A stretch of 64,000 nucleotides of DNA, from contig WPIO01000061.1 of the NCBI GenBank assembly GCA_009760855.2, positions 1,367,501 to 1,431,500 of the forward strand, given 5' to 3'. The position numbers and the translations under genes are program-made. Below are positions 37,070 to 59,859 of the stretch, one piece after another (position 1 is the stretch's first letter; each line of letters starts with the position of its first letter). The DNA comes from Cristatella mucedo (taxonomy: Eukaryota; Bryozoa; Phylactolaemata; Cristatellidae). The notes beneath the pieces were generated by a model. That model did no database searches. It saw only the letters and a list, made by a program, of their open reading frames with translations, and was not told the origin of the DNA.

Positions 37070-37285
37070 ATGTTGAGTTCGCATTCTGATCCGATAACCA
37101 ACCCTTCATGTAATCAACTGTCCACCGTGGCATAGTGAAGCTCGGCTTCTGTTATTGGCCAGCACACAACTGTCAACTCGTATATTACCAGCAGCTACTT
37201 CATGTTTATTGTAGTCACTGACATTTCATTAGCCCTCTGCGAGTTGGAATTGCTGCCGAATAAATGAAACTTTGTGAAGTAGAAT
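37070..37285 (+). terminator. WDR75: WDR75 3' UTR with poly(A) signal
   Basis: AATAAA lies at 37259-37264, about 190 bases after the stop codon, with GT-rich sequence downstream. The cleavage site is inferred, not seen. Confidence 0.65.
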
Positions 37286-37597
37286 CAAATATTTTGCATG
37301 ATAGGCCATGCCTAAAAGTCTCTTTACAACTTCTAATAGCAGATTTATATCGCTAGCCCAAATCTTTCTTCGTGCAACATCAATGTGTTTACTTGCTTGT
37401 GCTTTGCATGTTGGGCCTGATGTAGTGGATTTTTATTTTCAAAAGAACAAATGTCTTCAGTACCAGTTAGATGGGCCATGCCTAAACTTATACTCGTCTA
37501 CTGGTCAGCCGCCTCAGTCAATTTTTGACAAGTACCACGTTTACATTGGAATTTGCTGATTTATGTGGTGCTGCTGTCTAACTACCTGGATTTTAAT

Positions 37598-38225
37598 GTA
37601 CACAAAGCCAAAAGACCGAGTGGGTTTTATACGTGAGAGTTTTCTATAGCACACCGAAAGCCTAAGCGGCTTTCGGTACGCTTTTGTTAGCCTTCAGGCT
37701 TCATCTCAAGCAACAAAGAGAAATTGAGAAGCATGGCTGAGTCAGGAGAGCAGTAGAGGTAGTGAATAGCTTAGAAGTAGCAGCTCAGGACAGCTGGAAA
37801 GAATCTGCCATAGTCGGCAGTGGGAGAGTATATGTCATTTCGTAAAAACTGAAAGTGAGGTCCACTGTCTATTTATTACCTACAGAGTAAAAGCTTCTGT
37901 CACCGATGGTTTTTAAGCCTATGAATGGAGCAGCTTATTTATAGTCCATAGAGGACTGGAGGGCACAGGAGGCTGAAACTGTTGCCATATCAGCTAGGTG
38001 CAAAGGAGCCAAGCCGTGGCAGGACTTGTGGGTCGGTGCAAGAACTTTAACTATCAGTTTATCAATCCCAAGTCATCCAAGTGCTCTCAGCAAAGCAGAT
38101 ACGCGGTCATACCTCTGGGATTTGTGGTCTTCTTGCCATCTGGCCTTGCAGGCATTTTCCTCACCAGCTGCAATCGCGAAGTAGCTAGTTGAAAAAATTG
38201 CAAGCCGCCGTGGTAGGCAGTCCCT
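37598..38225 (-). mobile_element. LINE B, 3' part
   Basis: Reversed B tail with acaccgaaagcctaagcggc and tttcggtacgc, then caacaaagagaaattgagaa. It is probably continuous with 38863-39470, split by a LINE A insertion. Confidence 0.6.
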
Positions 38226-38229
38226 AATA

Positions 38230-38862
38230 TAATAATAAGAATATTAGTGATAATGCACTTGATAAAGTCCCCTCAGAGAACTAAATCTCTTTCTAGGCAC
38301 TTTCCATTTGCTGCAAAGGAAACACGGTCGAATGGTCAGTGGTATCATGCTTGATAAACAACATGAATAACATGGTTAGGGGTGACATGCACAGGGTCAG
38401 CATGCAAGTAGGGTTAGTGGCAGCATGCTCATTGTCAGCACGCATAAGCACATAGAGGACGAATTACAGGGACCCACTAACTGCTGACATAAATAGGTGC
38501 GTTTTTAATTTCTTTTTAAATGTGGTCGAGACAGGGGATGTCGTGATGCAAGTCGGCAGTGAGTTCCAGGCTTTGGGAGCATAGGAACTAAATGCACGGT
38601 CTCCAAAGAATTTGAGGTTTGTACGATGTATTGGTAAACTGTTTGATTCTGAAAAGCGGCTGGTGCGATCCTTTGCCTGGTGGGGGAGTAGATCCGATAG
38701 GTAGGCGGGAGCCAAAGAATGGAGGGACCTAAAAGTGAGCGACAAAACCTTGAAGTCGATCCGTTGCTTGACTGGCAGCCAGTGCAGGTCGGCGAGAAGA
38801 GGTGCGATGTGGCAACTGCGACGCTCACGACAGACAAGCAAGCCTAACTGCAAAGTTTCGCA
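38230..38862 (-). mobile_element. LINE A, 5'-truncated, inserted in LINE B
   Basis: The reversed A tail starts at an ATAATAATAAG run. An open reverse frame at 38464-38853 reads LVCRERRSCHIAPLLADLHW, then FKVLSLTFRSL, ending KKKLKTHLF, the conserved C-terminus after the reverse transcriptase. Confidence 0.85.
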
Positions 38863-39470
38863 CCAGCTAGGGATCTGACGTGATGTCTAGCTGTAGGGGC
38901 TGTCTTCTCAAGGATCTTGGAATCATTTAGGTCGTTGTCAGATATGACTCCTAAATTCCGAGAACACAGCGATGGTCGCGAACCAGCACCACCAATTAGA
39001 AAAGCGAAGTCTTTTAGTCCAGCCACACGCTCAAGTTAAGGTGTCCTTTGAATGGCAGTTCCGTTCTATCGTCGTTAAGTTTAAGGAAATTTGCCGACAT
39101 CCAGGATCGAATGTCTGCAAGGTAAGCATTCAGTTTTATCAGACCTTCAGGAGAATCCGATGGTTTAAGCTATAAATACAGACGAGTATCGTCAGCTATT
39201 AAATTAATAGCCGATTTCATCTGCCCAAATCGCTTTCCCTAGAGGTTCAGTATAAATTAAAATAACAAAGGACCGAGGACCTTGTGTGACTCCTCTGGTG
39301 ACTGGTCTAGTGGGTGAGACTTGACCAGTAAACCAGAGGGATTGAACACGAAACGACAAGTGCGATTCGAACCACACCTGTGCGTTGTCTGCCCGATTGA
39401 TCGTTGTTCTCAGTCCTTCAAGTACAAAATCGTGATAAATAGTGTCGAAGGCAGCTGATAGTGTTGAGGA
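38863..39470 (-). mobile_element. LINE B, upstream part
   Basis: Reversed frames give the FLKLNDDKT-type block and, at the distal end (gtgtcgaaggcagctgatag), the AFDTI motif of the reverse transcriptase. It matches the 41215-41705 copy rather than LINE A. Confidence 0.6.
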
Positions 39471-39474
39471 ACAT

Positions 39475-40235
39475 GTTTTTTGACTGTGAACAGCGCAAAG
39501 CTATGTTACAGCTATGTATTCGGCCATCGTCGGATAGAGAGAGTGAGAGCGAGAGAATTCCGATCAGACCGAACGGCAGACAGAGAATGGACAGTGGGAG
39601 GCATGGACTTTGATGGAGATCTGATAGTAACTGATTTGAGGATGGCCCGTGTGAAAAACCGCAGGTCGATCGGTCCCAGGTACACAGCCACCAGAGTGTT
39701 GCGTAATCACCCCTCGGTCAGCATAAATGCATTTAGCTTCTCCTGGACGTTCTGGTCGAGTAGAAATGTACCCTTGGTTTTTAGTGAGAGGAAATTTAAC
39801 GGGTGGAAATCTAAGAGGCTTTCCAGTACCGGTGCGTTGCCGACTAGAATTAGTAGGGCTGTAGCGAGTATGCTTACAATTTTCTCGACTGACTCCGACT
39901 GAAGGTCCAGGTTTCTGGTTCATTTACTGGCGATTGAATGCTCTTGGGCGAATTATTAACTGGGGGACGCTAATTTAGGTGCAAGCACGCTAGGCGAAAC
40001 GTGGCTGGGCCGAGATACGCCACGACTATGAATTTTATTGGAACCTTATTAATGGATAACGATCGACTTTTCACATCATGCTGAAGCACGGAGTGCGAGC
40101 TGCTACAATACGGAGGATTAATCAGCGCTTTTAACTGAGGGCTCGTAGGTTTGATAGCCAGTGGTCTATAGGGTGAACGCTGACGCAGGGCGGTTCTTAC
40201 TGCCTAAGAAGGCCGGCCTGTAGGCATTGACTCAT
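39475..40235. other. Spacer with unrecognised ORFs
   Basis: An ORF at 39480-39902 (140 codons, Arg/Ser-rich) and its antisense shadow have no recognised family. There is no evidence of expression. Confidence 0.25.
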
Positions 40236-40239
40236 AGCG

Positions 40240-40345
40240 ACCTAACAATAATAATAATAATAATATATTTTATAATTCTCCCTTAGAGAACTCGATCTCT
40301 TTCTGGGCACTTTACAGTTTCTGCAAAAGAAACATAACACTTGAA
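40240..40345 (-). mobile_element. LINE A tail fragment
   Basis: (AAT)n followed by ccttagagaactcgatctct and ttctgggcactttac. Confidence 0.65.
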
Positions 40346-40349
40346 CGCC

Positions 40350-41210
40350 GAAGGCTTGGTCGAGAAGGCGTAGCCCGCCCTCATCAAGCAACGTAGCCTA
40401 CAGCTGAAGGCGATTCGGTGCGCGTCTACGTCCAATTAGTATGTCGCGGCGCGAAAGAGCGTTTCTGACCCCAATGCACTTAACGCTACTAAGGGTTTGT
40501 GAGCTCTTAGCGTGAAATGGAAAGATATACACGCGCGAATAGGGGATTTTATTTGCAAGCTCACAATGGCGCTGAGCGTCTAGTTCTGTTATATCCTCAC
40601 TCCTCGCAAACTCTCACCCAAACTGGCGCTCGTACGGGGTAAATACCTCCCCGCACTTATGCCACCTGCGTCTATACTGGGCGCAACCCAAACGGACGGA
40701 GTGCCCGAACAACCGGAACCTAAGCCCTGACCGGAGAACTAGGACCGCTTCCGCTTTCGCAAAATCAGGAACTTCCCGGACCCTAACTCCCGACCAGAGA
40801 ACTAGGGCTCCGCTTCCACCTTCACAAAGGCAGAAACACCGAGGGCCATTTCGCCGACGACAGCAATCCCTCCCTGCACCCACTGCACTGAGGGCACTGA
40901 CTCTAATTCACAGCGACAAATTCCGGCACCACGCGTGCACGCAAACAAACACACACACAGGCGAAACTCGAGATGAGCGCTGCAGGCACTATACGACCGT
41001 ATTTGGTAGCGTCCGCCGAATTGTCCTGGCGCTGGCTCTCGCGTCTTGCTGTCGCGATCGCTGGAGTGCACGGTCCGCCTTCCTCCCTCGTTCTAACGGA
41101 CAATGAGTCCCTCGCGGTGACGGCGGAGAAGACCAAGCCCCGGGCGAGCGTGGTCCTATTCTTAAAGGGTCCGCCCTAGCTCTTTTAGCAAAGGAGACAC
41201 GTGTTCAAAC
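40350..41210. other. CpG-rich unassigned block
   Basis: Many CpGs between about 40600 and 41160, with an imperfect internal repeat of about 75 bp (gagaactagg ... cgcttcc at 40734 and 40797). No exon recognised. It could be a promoter-like island or a young GC-rich insertion. Confidence 0.35.
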
Positions 41211-41214
41211 TCTG

Positions 41215-41705
41215 GGCCTTTCAGCCGTAGTCAGCTGCAGTGGCATAGTTCCTTTCTTTGGTAGGCCAGCCAGAAGGGAAGTACAATAATCTGATGGCTA
41301 GCTGTAGAAACAGTCTTCTGAATGAAGCTTTTAAGATTGAAGCAGCTGTCGAAAACGACACCTAAATTTTGAGCACGTGGTGATGGTCGCACAACAGCAT
41401 CACCTATTAGAAGAGCAAAGCCTTTTAATCACGTTTCCCTTTGCAGTAAATGTAAAGCGCCCAGAAAGAGATTGAATTCTCTGAGGGCGATTTATCAAGT
41501 GCATTATTATTATTATTTTAATCCAGCCGTACGCTTAGGGTGTCCTATGAGCAGTAGTTTGGTTTTATCGTCATTTAGTTTCAAAAAGTTTTCCGCCATC
41601 CAGGATCAAATATTGGCAAGCCAAGCATTCAGTTTCTCAGTTGCTGCAGCAGATTCAGATGGTTTGAATGACAAATACAGCTGAGTATCATCAACATAAA
41701 GTGAT
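41215..41705 (-). mobile_element. LINE B fragment, interrupted
   Basis: Reversed frames read AENFLKLNDDKTKLLLIGHP. A LINE A tail interrupts it at 41429-41518. The uninterrupted sequence is seen near 39013. Confidence 0.65.
41429..41518 (+). mobile_element. 90-bp LINE A tail nested in LINE B
   Basis: acgtttccctttgcagtaaa to (ATT)n, flanked by ttttaatc on the left and ttttaatcc on the right, consistent with a short target duplication. Confidence 0.7.
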
Positions 41706-43497
41706 ATTCTATTCCATGGGCCTCATATCCCAATCAAAGAAGACAACAAGTCCTTTGGACCCTATTCCCACTGTCCTGCTCCGACGTTACCTTGATCTGC
41801 TGCTGCCATGCATAACTAACATCATTATTATGTCTTTAGCCTCAGGTCATGTCCCAGCACCTTTCAAAAAAGCTGTAGTCAGGCTACTTCTCAAGAAAGC
41901 AACACTAGACCAAGACAACTTGAGCAACTACCGCCCAGTCTCCCTTCTACCATTCGTATCAAAGACACTGGAACGGGTCGTGGCGGACCAGCTGAAATCT
42001 ATTGAAACTTCAAACCCTGCTAGTAAGTTCCAGTCTGGCTTTAGAGCTAATCACTCCACAGAGTCAGCACTGCTTAGGGTATACAACGACCTACTTAGGA
42101 ATGCAGACATGGGTAGAATGTCTCTGTTTGTCTTGCTAGATCTTTCGGCAGCTTTTGATACAATCGATCGCCAAGTTCTTCTAGAGCGCCTCTCATCTCG
42201 CCTGAGCATCACTGGCACTCATCTGCAATGGTTCAGGTCATATCTCAGCGGCAGACTCCAGAGTGAAGACGTGAATGGATAAAGATCATCCGAGGTACCT
42301 CTGAAATATGGGGTAACTCAGAGCTCCGTGCTAGGTCCGGTTCTTTTCACGGTTTATTCTCTCCCTCTTGCTGATGTGATTGCCAAGCACAATCTAGGCT
42401 TTCACTTCTATGCGATTGACAGTCAGTTGCACCTTTGCTTTGATCCCTCCCAGCCTTCGAGCACCTCCAATTCTCTCAACTCTCTTGCTGCTTGAATTGA
42501 TGACATCCGCACATGGATAGCAGCAAGTTTTCTAAAACTAAACGATGATAAAACTAATGTGCTAGTTATAGGCAAACCCAGTGTGATTCACAAATTGGAA
42601 AGGCTGACGCTCCAAATTGGCTCTACCAGCATTACTCCTGGTGAATCAACTCAAAATCTAGGTGTCATGTTCCAAAGTGACCTCTCATTAGATGACCACA
42701 TCAGCTCTTCAATCAAGTCTGCCTACTTTCAGCTACATAATATTGCTATTATTCGGGCTTGTTTAGATAATGATACTATGTCCAAGTTGGTCCATGCATT
42801 CATGACATCCCGTCTTGACTTCTGTAACTCACTGCTCGCTGGCCTACCGGCATGTACTGGCAGGCGATTACAGCTAGTGCAAAACTCTGCAGCTAGGCTT
42901 GTCTGTCGTGAGTGTCGTAGTTGCCACATCACACCACTTTTCGCGACCTGCACTGGCGACCAGTCAAGCAACGGATCGACTTCAAGGTTTTGTCGCTCAC
43001 TTTTAGGTCACTTAATTCTTTGGCTCCAGCCAATCTCTCAGATCTACTCCCCCACCAGGCCAAACATCGTAGCACCCGCTTTTCGGAATCCAACAGTTTA
43101 CCAATACCTCGTACAAACCTCAAATCCTTTGGAGACCGTGCATTTAGTTCGTATGCTCCCAAAGCCTGGAACCCACTCCCGACTATCGTCACAACATCCC
43201 CCTGACTTGACCACATTTAACAAGAACCTAAAAACCTATTTATGACAGCATTTAGTGGGTCACGGTGATTCGTCCTTTATGGGCTTATGTGTGCTGACAC
43301 TGTGCAGGCTGCCACTAACCACAGTTGCATGCTGACCCTGTGCATGTCACCCCTAACCATGTTATTCATGTTGTTTATCAAGCATGATATTACTCATCAT
43401 TCAATCGCGTTTCCCTTTGCAGCAAATGTAAAGCGCCTAGAATGAGATTGAGTTCTCTGAGGGTGCTTTATGAAGTGCACTATCATTATTATTATTA
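41706..43497 (+). mobile_element. CR1/L2-like LINE A, best reverse transcriptase copy
   Basis: This is a 5'-truncated non-LTR retrotransposon of the CR1/L2/Rex1 type. The open frame at 41668-42282 reads the reverse transcriptase blocks: LLLKKATLDQDNLSNYRPVS, FQSGFRANHSTESALLRVYN, LLDLSAAFDTIDRQVLLERL and LQWFRSYLSGRL. A stop at 42280-42282 and later changes (the catalytic YADD motif is damaged; SSVLGPVLFTVYSLPL survives) inactivate it. A second frame at 42559-43245 carries LDDHISS and RLDFCNSLLAGLPACT. The 3' tail has catgctgaccctgtgc, agattgagttctctgagggt and (ATT)n at about 43482-43496. No 5' end or endonuclease is present. Confidence 0.92.
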
Positions 43498-43499
43498 AA

Positions 43500-43728
43500 T
43501 AGTTAGCCGGGACAACAGAGGATGACGGACCAGTCGACATCAATCAGCCTGCTGGTCATACGACGACCACTGCTTCTTTTTACCCATTGCTCTAGGAGGA
43601 AGGTGTTTACCGCTGAACAGTTCTTGGGCGCCCTTAAATTGAGCCCGGCCGGCGCTCTGCTACAATTATATGCAGGTCCTGTTTTGAGTAGCATATCCGA
43701 GGACAGCTCATGCTCAGTCAGAGAGAAG
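43500..43728. other. No feature recognised
   Basis: Unique sequence between two LINE pieces. Short ORFs only. Confidence 0.3.
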
Positions 43729-43729
43729 A

Positions 43730-43925
43730 TAATGTAATGCAACGTATCTCCGTAAGTAACTCCACAAAGCCATAAAGACTATGCGGGTTTTACGCAGGAG
43801 AGTTTTGTATAGCGCACTCACAGCCTGAGCTGCTTTCGGTACGCATTTGGTAGTCAACAGACTTCGTCTCACGCAACAAAGAGAAAGTGGGAAGCACAGC
43901 AGAGTCAGGAGATATTCCCTCCGTG
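43730..43925 (-). mobile_element. LINE B tail fragment
   Basis: actccacaaagccataaaga, then gagagttttgtatagcgcac and ggctttcggtacgcatt: the reversed B tail. Confidence 0.75.
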
Positions 43926-44900
43926 GCTCCTCAAGTCTCTTCTTCCTATCTCGCAGTTTGTGTGCGACGTTTCCGTTGAGTTTCGGCAGTGTGGCGCTGA
44001 GTGGCTTCCTTTGACGCCACGTATGTTTTCTTCGCAGTCGGAGATAGGCACTCGTACGTCACGTCTGCTCGCTCTGCTCCTTTTCGTTTCCGATTAATTT
44101 CCGTGGAAACTCGCGGTCCACAGTGTCGGGAGGAGACCACCATTTTTAAGTGGAAATTATTTGCACCCTTGAAACTCACGGTAAGCTTCAACTTTATCTT
44201 GGAAGGCGGGCAGCAGTGTGTCCGCTGACCTAGCTGCTGAGCACGTACGGTCACGTTCGTTCTCAGGCAGGTTCTTAATACGGCACCTCCGGAGGTCCCA
44301 GAGGAATGGCTGGAAGCGTCAGTCATCGCGTCGGGCAAAAGCCAAGAGAGAACGCAGGCTACTGGAATGCCAGGGTCACCAAATCTTTTGAACAAATCTT
44401 TTAAGCTCACCTTCATGTGAAGTTCCTGCATTGCAATGACCAGTTTCAACTATTGAGTGCATTAGCAAATTTCTCCACTTACCCTTTTTGACACTCCCAT
44501 TGCTGTACCGTAATGTAACCACTATAAATAAATCATAAAAGTCTCAATGTAAATTTTCAGAGGTCAGGGGTGAACAAACGGACAAACTAACCGAATAACT
44601 AATCATTCTGGCTAATAGGGGTAGATTGGCAAGTGGATATGGATTTCCCTAACCTTATGACTTGACACTTTTTGGAGCATTGTTTTAGATGCCATCTTGC
44701 TCCAAGTACTCTGTAAACCATCCGCTTATGGGCTAGTGTCAAACAAACCCACAAATTATATCACCAGCAGTCTTTGAACTGAAAAATGTATTTTATTATT
44801 ACTTCAGCTCCTATAATCCATGTCACTAACCACTGGGCCCACGGAACTGTAGCTATAAGCACTGCAACCACCGTTGCTCGCTACGTTTACTATGCACAAT
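43926..44900. other. No gene resolved
   Basis: A minus-strand ORF at 43946-44449 (167 codons) and a plus ORF at 44001-44228 overlap. Neither has a recognised family. The plus ORF is followed by AAACTCACG/GTAAGC, so an unidentified exon cannot be excluded. Confidence 0.25.
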
Positions 44901-44904
44901 TGGC

Positions 44905-45410
44905 CAAAGCGACAGTACAGCTCTCCTCTCACTGGCTTCCTTCCGACAGGCCAGCTGCACGGTTCGCCTACTGCTGCTCCCTGCTCTCAATATTCGAAAT
45001 TTGATATCCTCATTATAAGTCTATGCTACATTGAATTGTCGATGTTACCTTTCAAGTCACGAGTGGCTTTCGATTTAGAAAGAAAGAGCCTGTACTCCCT
45101 TGCAACACGTTTTGCTGAAATACGCACTTGGACGGTGGTAAAAACCAACTTAAAATTGCTAAGCAAGCCTAGTGTTACTCTGTTTTGGACAGCCTAATAC
45201 TAAAAAATGGGCTCGGCGAGTACGTTTCCTGTAGCATTTGCACGAACACTTTGCGTACTTTTCCGAAGTGACTTTTCACGAGATAACCGCAGAAGGTCCA
45301 CAGTCAAGTCTGCCTACTTTCAGCTGCGTAAAATTGCAAAAATCGTAGGTAAAAATACCACAGCCAAACTGGTTCATGCATTTGTGATCTTGCCCTAATG
45401 TAAATAAATG
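44905..45410 (+). mobile_element. Degenerate LINE A-like fragment
   Basis: Broken frames recall KPSVTLF, then FRSDFSRDNRRRSTVKSAYF and QLRKIAKI, the block before the C-terminal domain. Confidence 0.6.
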
Positions 45411-45424
45411 AATACTAAATAAAT

Positions 45425-45597
45425 CCTAGCTGATTAAACAGCCTCTTTTTGTATAGCGACAGAAGAGCCTTTACGGCTATCTCCACCGCTTGCAGTGGCG
45501 ATAAAGAATCGCCCACCGCAGGAATCAAACCCACGACCTCGGGACCGAGGTCTTGAAAGTAACCGTCTCACCTAGTGTGCTATCACGGCTCACCATG
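45425..45597 (-). mobile_element. SINE-2 copy
   Basis: Reversed tail agctgattaaacagcctctt, body gcgataaagaatcgcccac, B box ggaatcaaacccacgacctc, and head tagtgtgctatcacggctca. It matches the 14375 copy along its whole length. Confidence 0.85.
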
Positions 45598-45889
45598 TAA
45601 ATCACTATTTGAAGATCCTTATGCATGTGCAGTAGCATGGTGCAGCACTCTGAAGCTAGGCTCAATGGTGGAAATAGAAGAAAGGAGGATAGCGTCTGAA
45701 CACACTGCCGCTAGCAGACAAATTGAAAGCAATCGAGGCGTAGGGTCACGAGACAAACACGACACTTGGCTGACCCGTGATGTCCGCTGGCTGAAGCAGG
45801 CAGCGTCCGTCGGAACATCGGCGATCGTCTGGATGCCTCATGCTAGCACCTCCCACAAACGTGCTCGGCTTCCCGTTGCCCCCACTCAA

Positions 45890-46210
45890 AAAGCGTATCA
45901 ACTTCAAGGTTCTGTCCCTCACTTTCAGGTTCATTCATTTTCATGTTCCGACCAATCTATTGGAAATACTTATTCACCAGGCTTCGCTAGTATCGCCCGA
46001 TCTCCTTACTCAAATTTTTTATCTGTGCTCTTAACAAACCTAAATTCTTTTGGAGACCGTGCCTTTAGTTCCCATGCTAGAAAGAGATTGAGTTATCTGA
46101 GATGGCTATATCAAATGTATTATTATATGATGTTACCTTAATCTGGAACTCAGTCCCAACCGATGTCACTACACCCCCGAACGTGACGTATAAAAAGAAG
46201 CTACAACTCA
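45890..46210 (+). mobile_element. LINE A-like 3' fragment
   Basis: cgtatcaacttcaaggttct with tccctcactttcaggttcat, later ggagaccgtgcctttagttc, then agaaagagattgagttatct. Confidence 0.65.
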
Positions 46211-46299
46211 TCTGTTCCTAACAGAATTCTATTTGTCCGTTTGAATTTGCTTTTATGTAGTGAAATTGTGCATGCTATCGGCAGCCATTTGACGCGATT

Positions 46300-46545
46300 C
46301 CGTTCCAGCTCTTCTGTGCCTAACGTGGTGTATCCCAGGGTTAGATGCTCGCCTTCAAAGAACGAGATCGCGGACTCAGGCCCTGCGCCATTCAAAGTGC
46401 CTGCATAAATATTACGATCTCTTTGAGCACTATATAAATAAAGCACTTTTAGGTGTCTAAAAAAGAGATCTAGTTCTCTCAGGGTGCTCTGTATATGTTT
46501 ACTGTTACTATTAGTGTTAATATTATAGCGCACTTGCCACTAAAC
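46300..46545 (+). mobile_element. Diverged SINE-1 followed by a LINE A tail piece
   Basis: aacgtggtgtatcccagggttag, caaagtgcctgcataaatat and gagcactatataaataaagc follow the SINE-1 order. 46450-46500 repeats the LINE tail agagatctagttctctcagg. Confidence 0.5.
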
Positions 46546-47270
46546 TTTTTTTGAAAGCAGGCTGTCACTATTCAATCACGCCAAACTTTCGGAAAACTGC
46601 TCTTTTACACCCCTAAGACTTATGAATACCAGTGCGTTACATTTATACCTTTTTTTCTCTCATTCTATATCCAGCCAGCGGTTAGTTACCGATGGTGGTG
46701 ATAATTTCTCGTCCAGTTTGCAGCAATCCCAGCTTTCTTTTTTTTAGAGTGCTCCAAATAGACAACTTAATCTCTATCCATGCGTTTACAGTTCGCTGCA
46801 AGAAAATCAATAACCAAGAATTTTTGGTGATACGTACGGTAACAAGCGTACACAAGCCAACAATGATCATACTTCGGCCAACATACTAATGTAACATGGA
46901 GAAAAATCGTGGCCTCCGGCCTGTAAGACATCCGGCTTAGTAACGTGCACTGAATCGTGCACAAGAACATCACGCAAAGCGCAAAGCAACCAGAAAAGAC
47001 TAGCCCGCTTAGAGCGAAAAGAAAGCTGGCCTAAACGGACTCGTCTGTAGCTGAGACTTTTAAGATAAAAGGTCATTGCAGGTTTTGACCGTAGCATGAA
47101 GCAATTTCCGTAGTTTCGGTGTGATTATTACCGGCATTATTCCTTGACATACCCATGGCTATGCCATTATTTACTAATAGAAACCCCCTACCAAAGTCGG
47201 TTGCAAATAGGACTCGCTGTTGTTAAGGTCACGGACGCACTGCCGGCAGGGCTGCTGTTTGACCATCTCG
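46546..47270. promoter_or_regulatory. Spacer upstream of INO80B
   Basis: No gene recognised. The INO80B promoter should lie here, but no TATA box or initiator can be assigned. Confidence 0.3.
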
Positions 47271-47273
47271 GGT

Positions 47274-58923
<11,650 letters not shown>

Positions 58924-59119
58924 GTGAGTCTGGCTTGTACTTGGCATGGCTATATATAGTTTGTGTGCCAACACTTGACGAGACGCATGCCATGTTTTGG
59001 CCCTGTGCTAGTTTATTGATTGTAGTCAATTTCTTAGCAGAAGTGGTAGGCCACTGCTGATCGGGATCGTCTTGGGACCATGGCTGCTAGCTGATTTTTG
59101 GTCTGAATAACTCTGGTAC

Positions 59120-59222
59120 TCCCCAAACCATTCGATCGTGCTTCCATTGAGACAAATGTAAAGTGCCTAGAAAGAGATTGAGTTCTCTGATGCTGCTATA
59201 TCAAATGCATTATTATTATTAT
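59120..59222 (+). mobile_element. LINE A tail scrap
   Basis: ccattcgatcgtgcttccat, aagtgcctagaaagagattg and (ATT)n, about 100 bp. Confidence 0.8.
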
Positions 59223-59858
59223 GGGTGTGGCTAGAATTCGGATAGAATTAGCTACCCAGGACTGCTGCTGCCTATCTGATTGTGCAAAATAACACTCTGA
59301 AGTAGCCAAAAAAACTGACTAGCACTAGCCACTAGGAAAAGCAAGGGCTAGAGACAGACTATATATACCAGACCAGCTACCATTACACCAGACTAGCCAC
59401 CATTAACCTGCCGCCGCAGTTTGGGTTTTTCTTTGACTCAGAGGAATCCCCCAACTCGAGTCAGGTTCATTCAGGCTACGTTTCACAATTTCGAGACACT
59501 GCCTGGAGACCAAATCTAAACCGAGTTATTTAAGCCCCTTCCTGTTTAATTGTAAGCCCCAGAGCAGGCCTTTGAACATTTATTATTTGCTGCATTCATG
59601 TTTCTATTGTTAGCAATCAGACATGTAGGTTTATTTCTCTGCATTTGAGACTGGCTCTGTCTGCTGCACTGCTGAACCACTGCTCTCTGGGAATGAATGA
59701 TAGTATTCAGCTCTTAAGCTTATTAGGAACGGTAGTCTTCAGGGTTTTGTAACATTTGGTAGTGAGTTTTTATTTTGTTCTGTTTATTAAGTTATCCATC
59801 CAAACCGTCTCAACTGCTGCATCGCACCACTGTTTATCAGTCTGAACTAACTGCCTAT
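59223..59858. other. No gene recognised
   Basis: Intron or downstream sequence. A short imperfect repeat (ctagccaccattaac / ctaccattacaccagac) lies near 59370-59410. Confidence 0.3.
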
Positions 59859-59859
59859 A

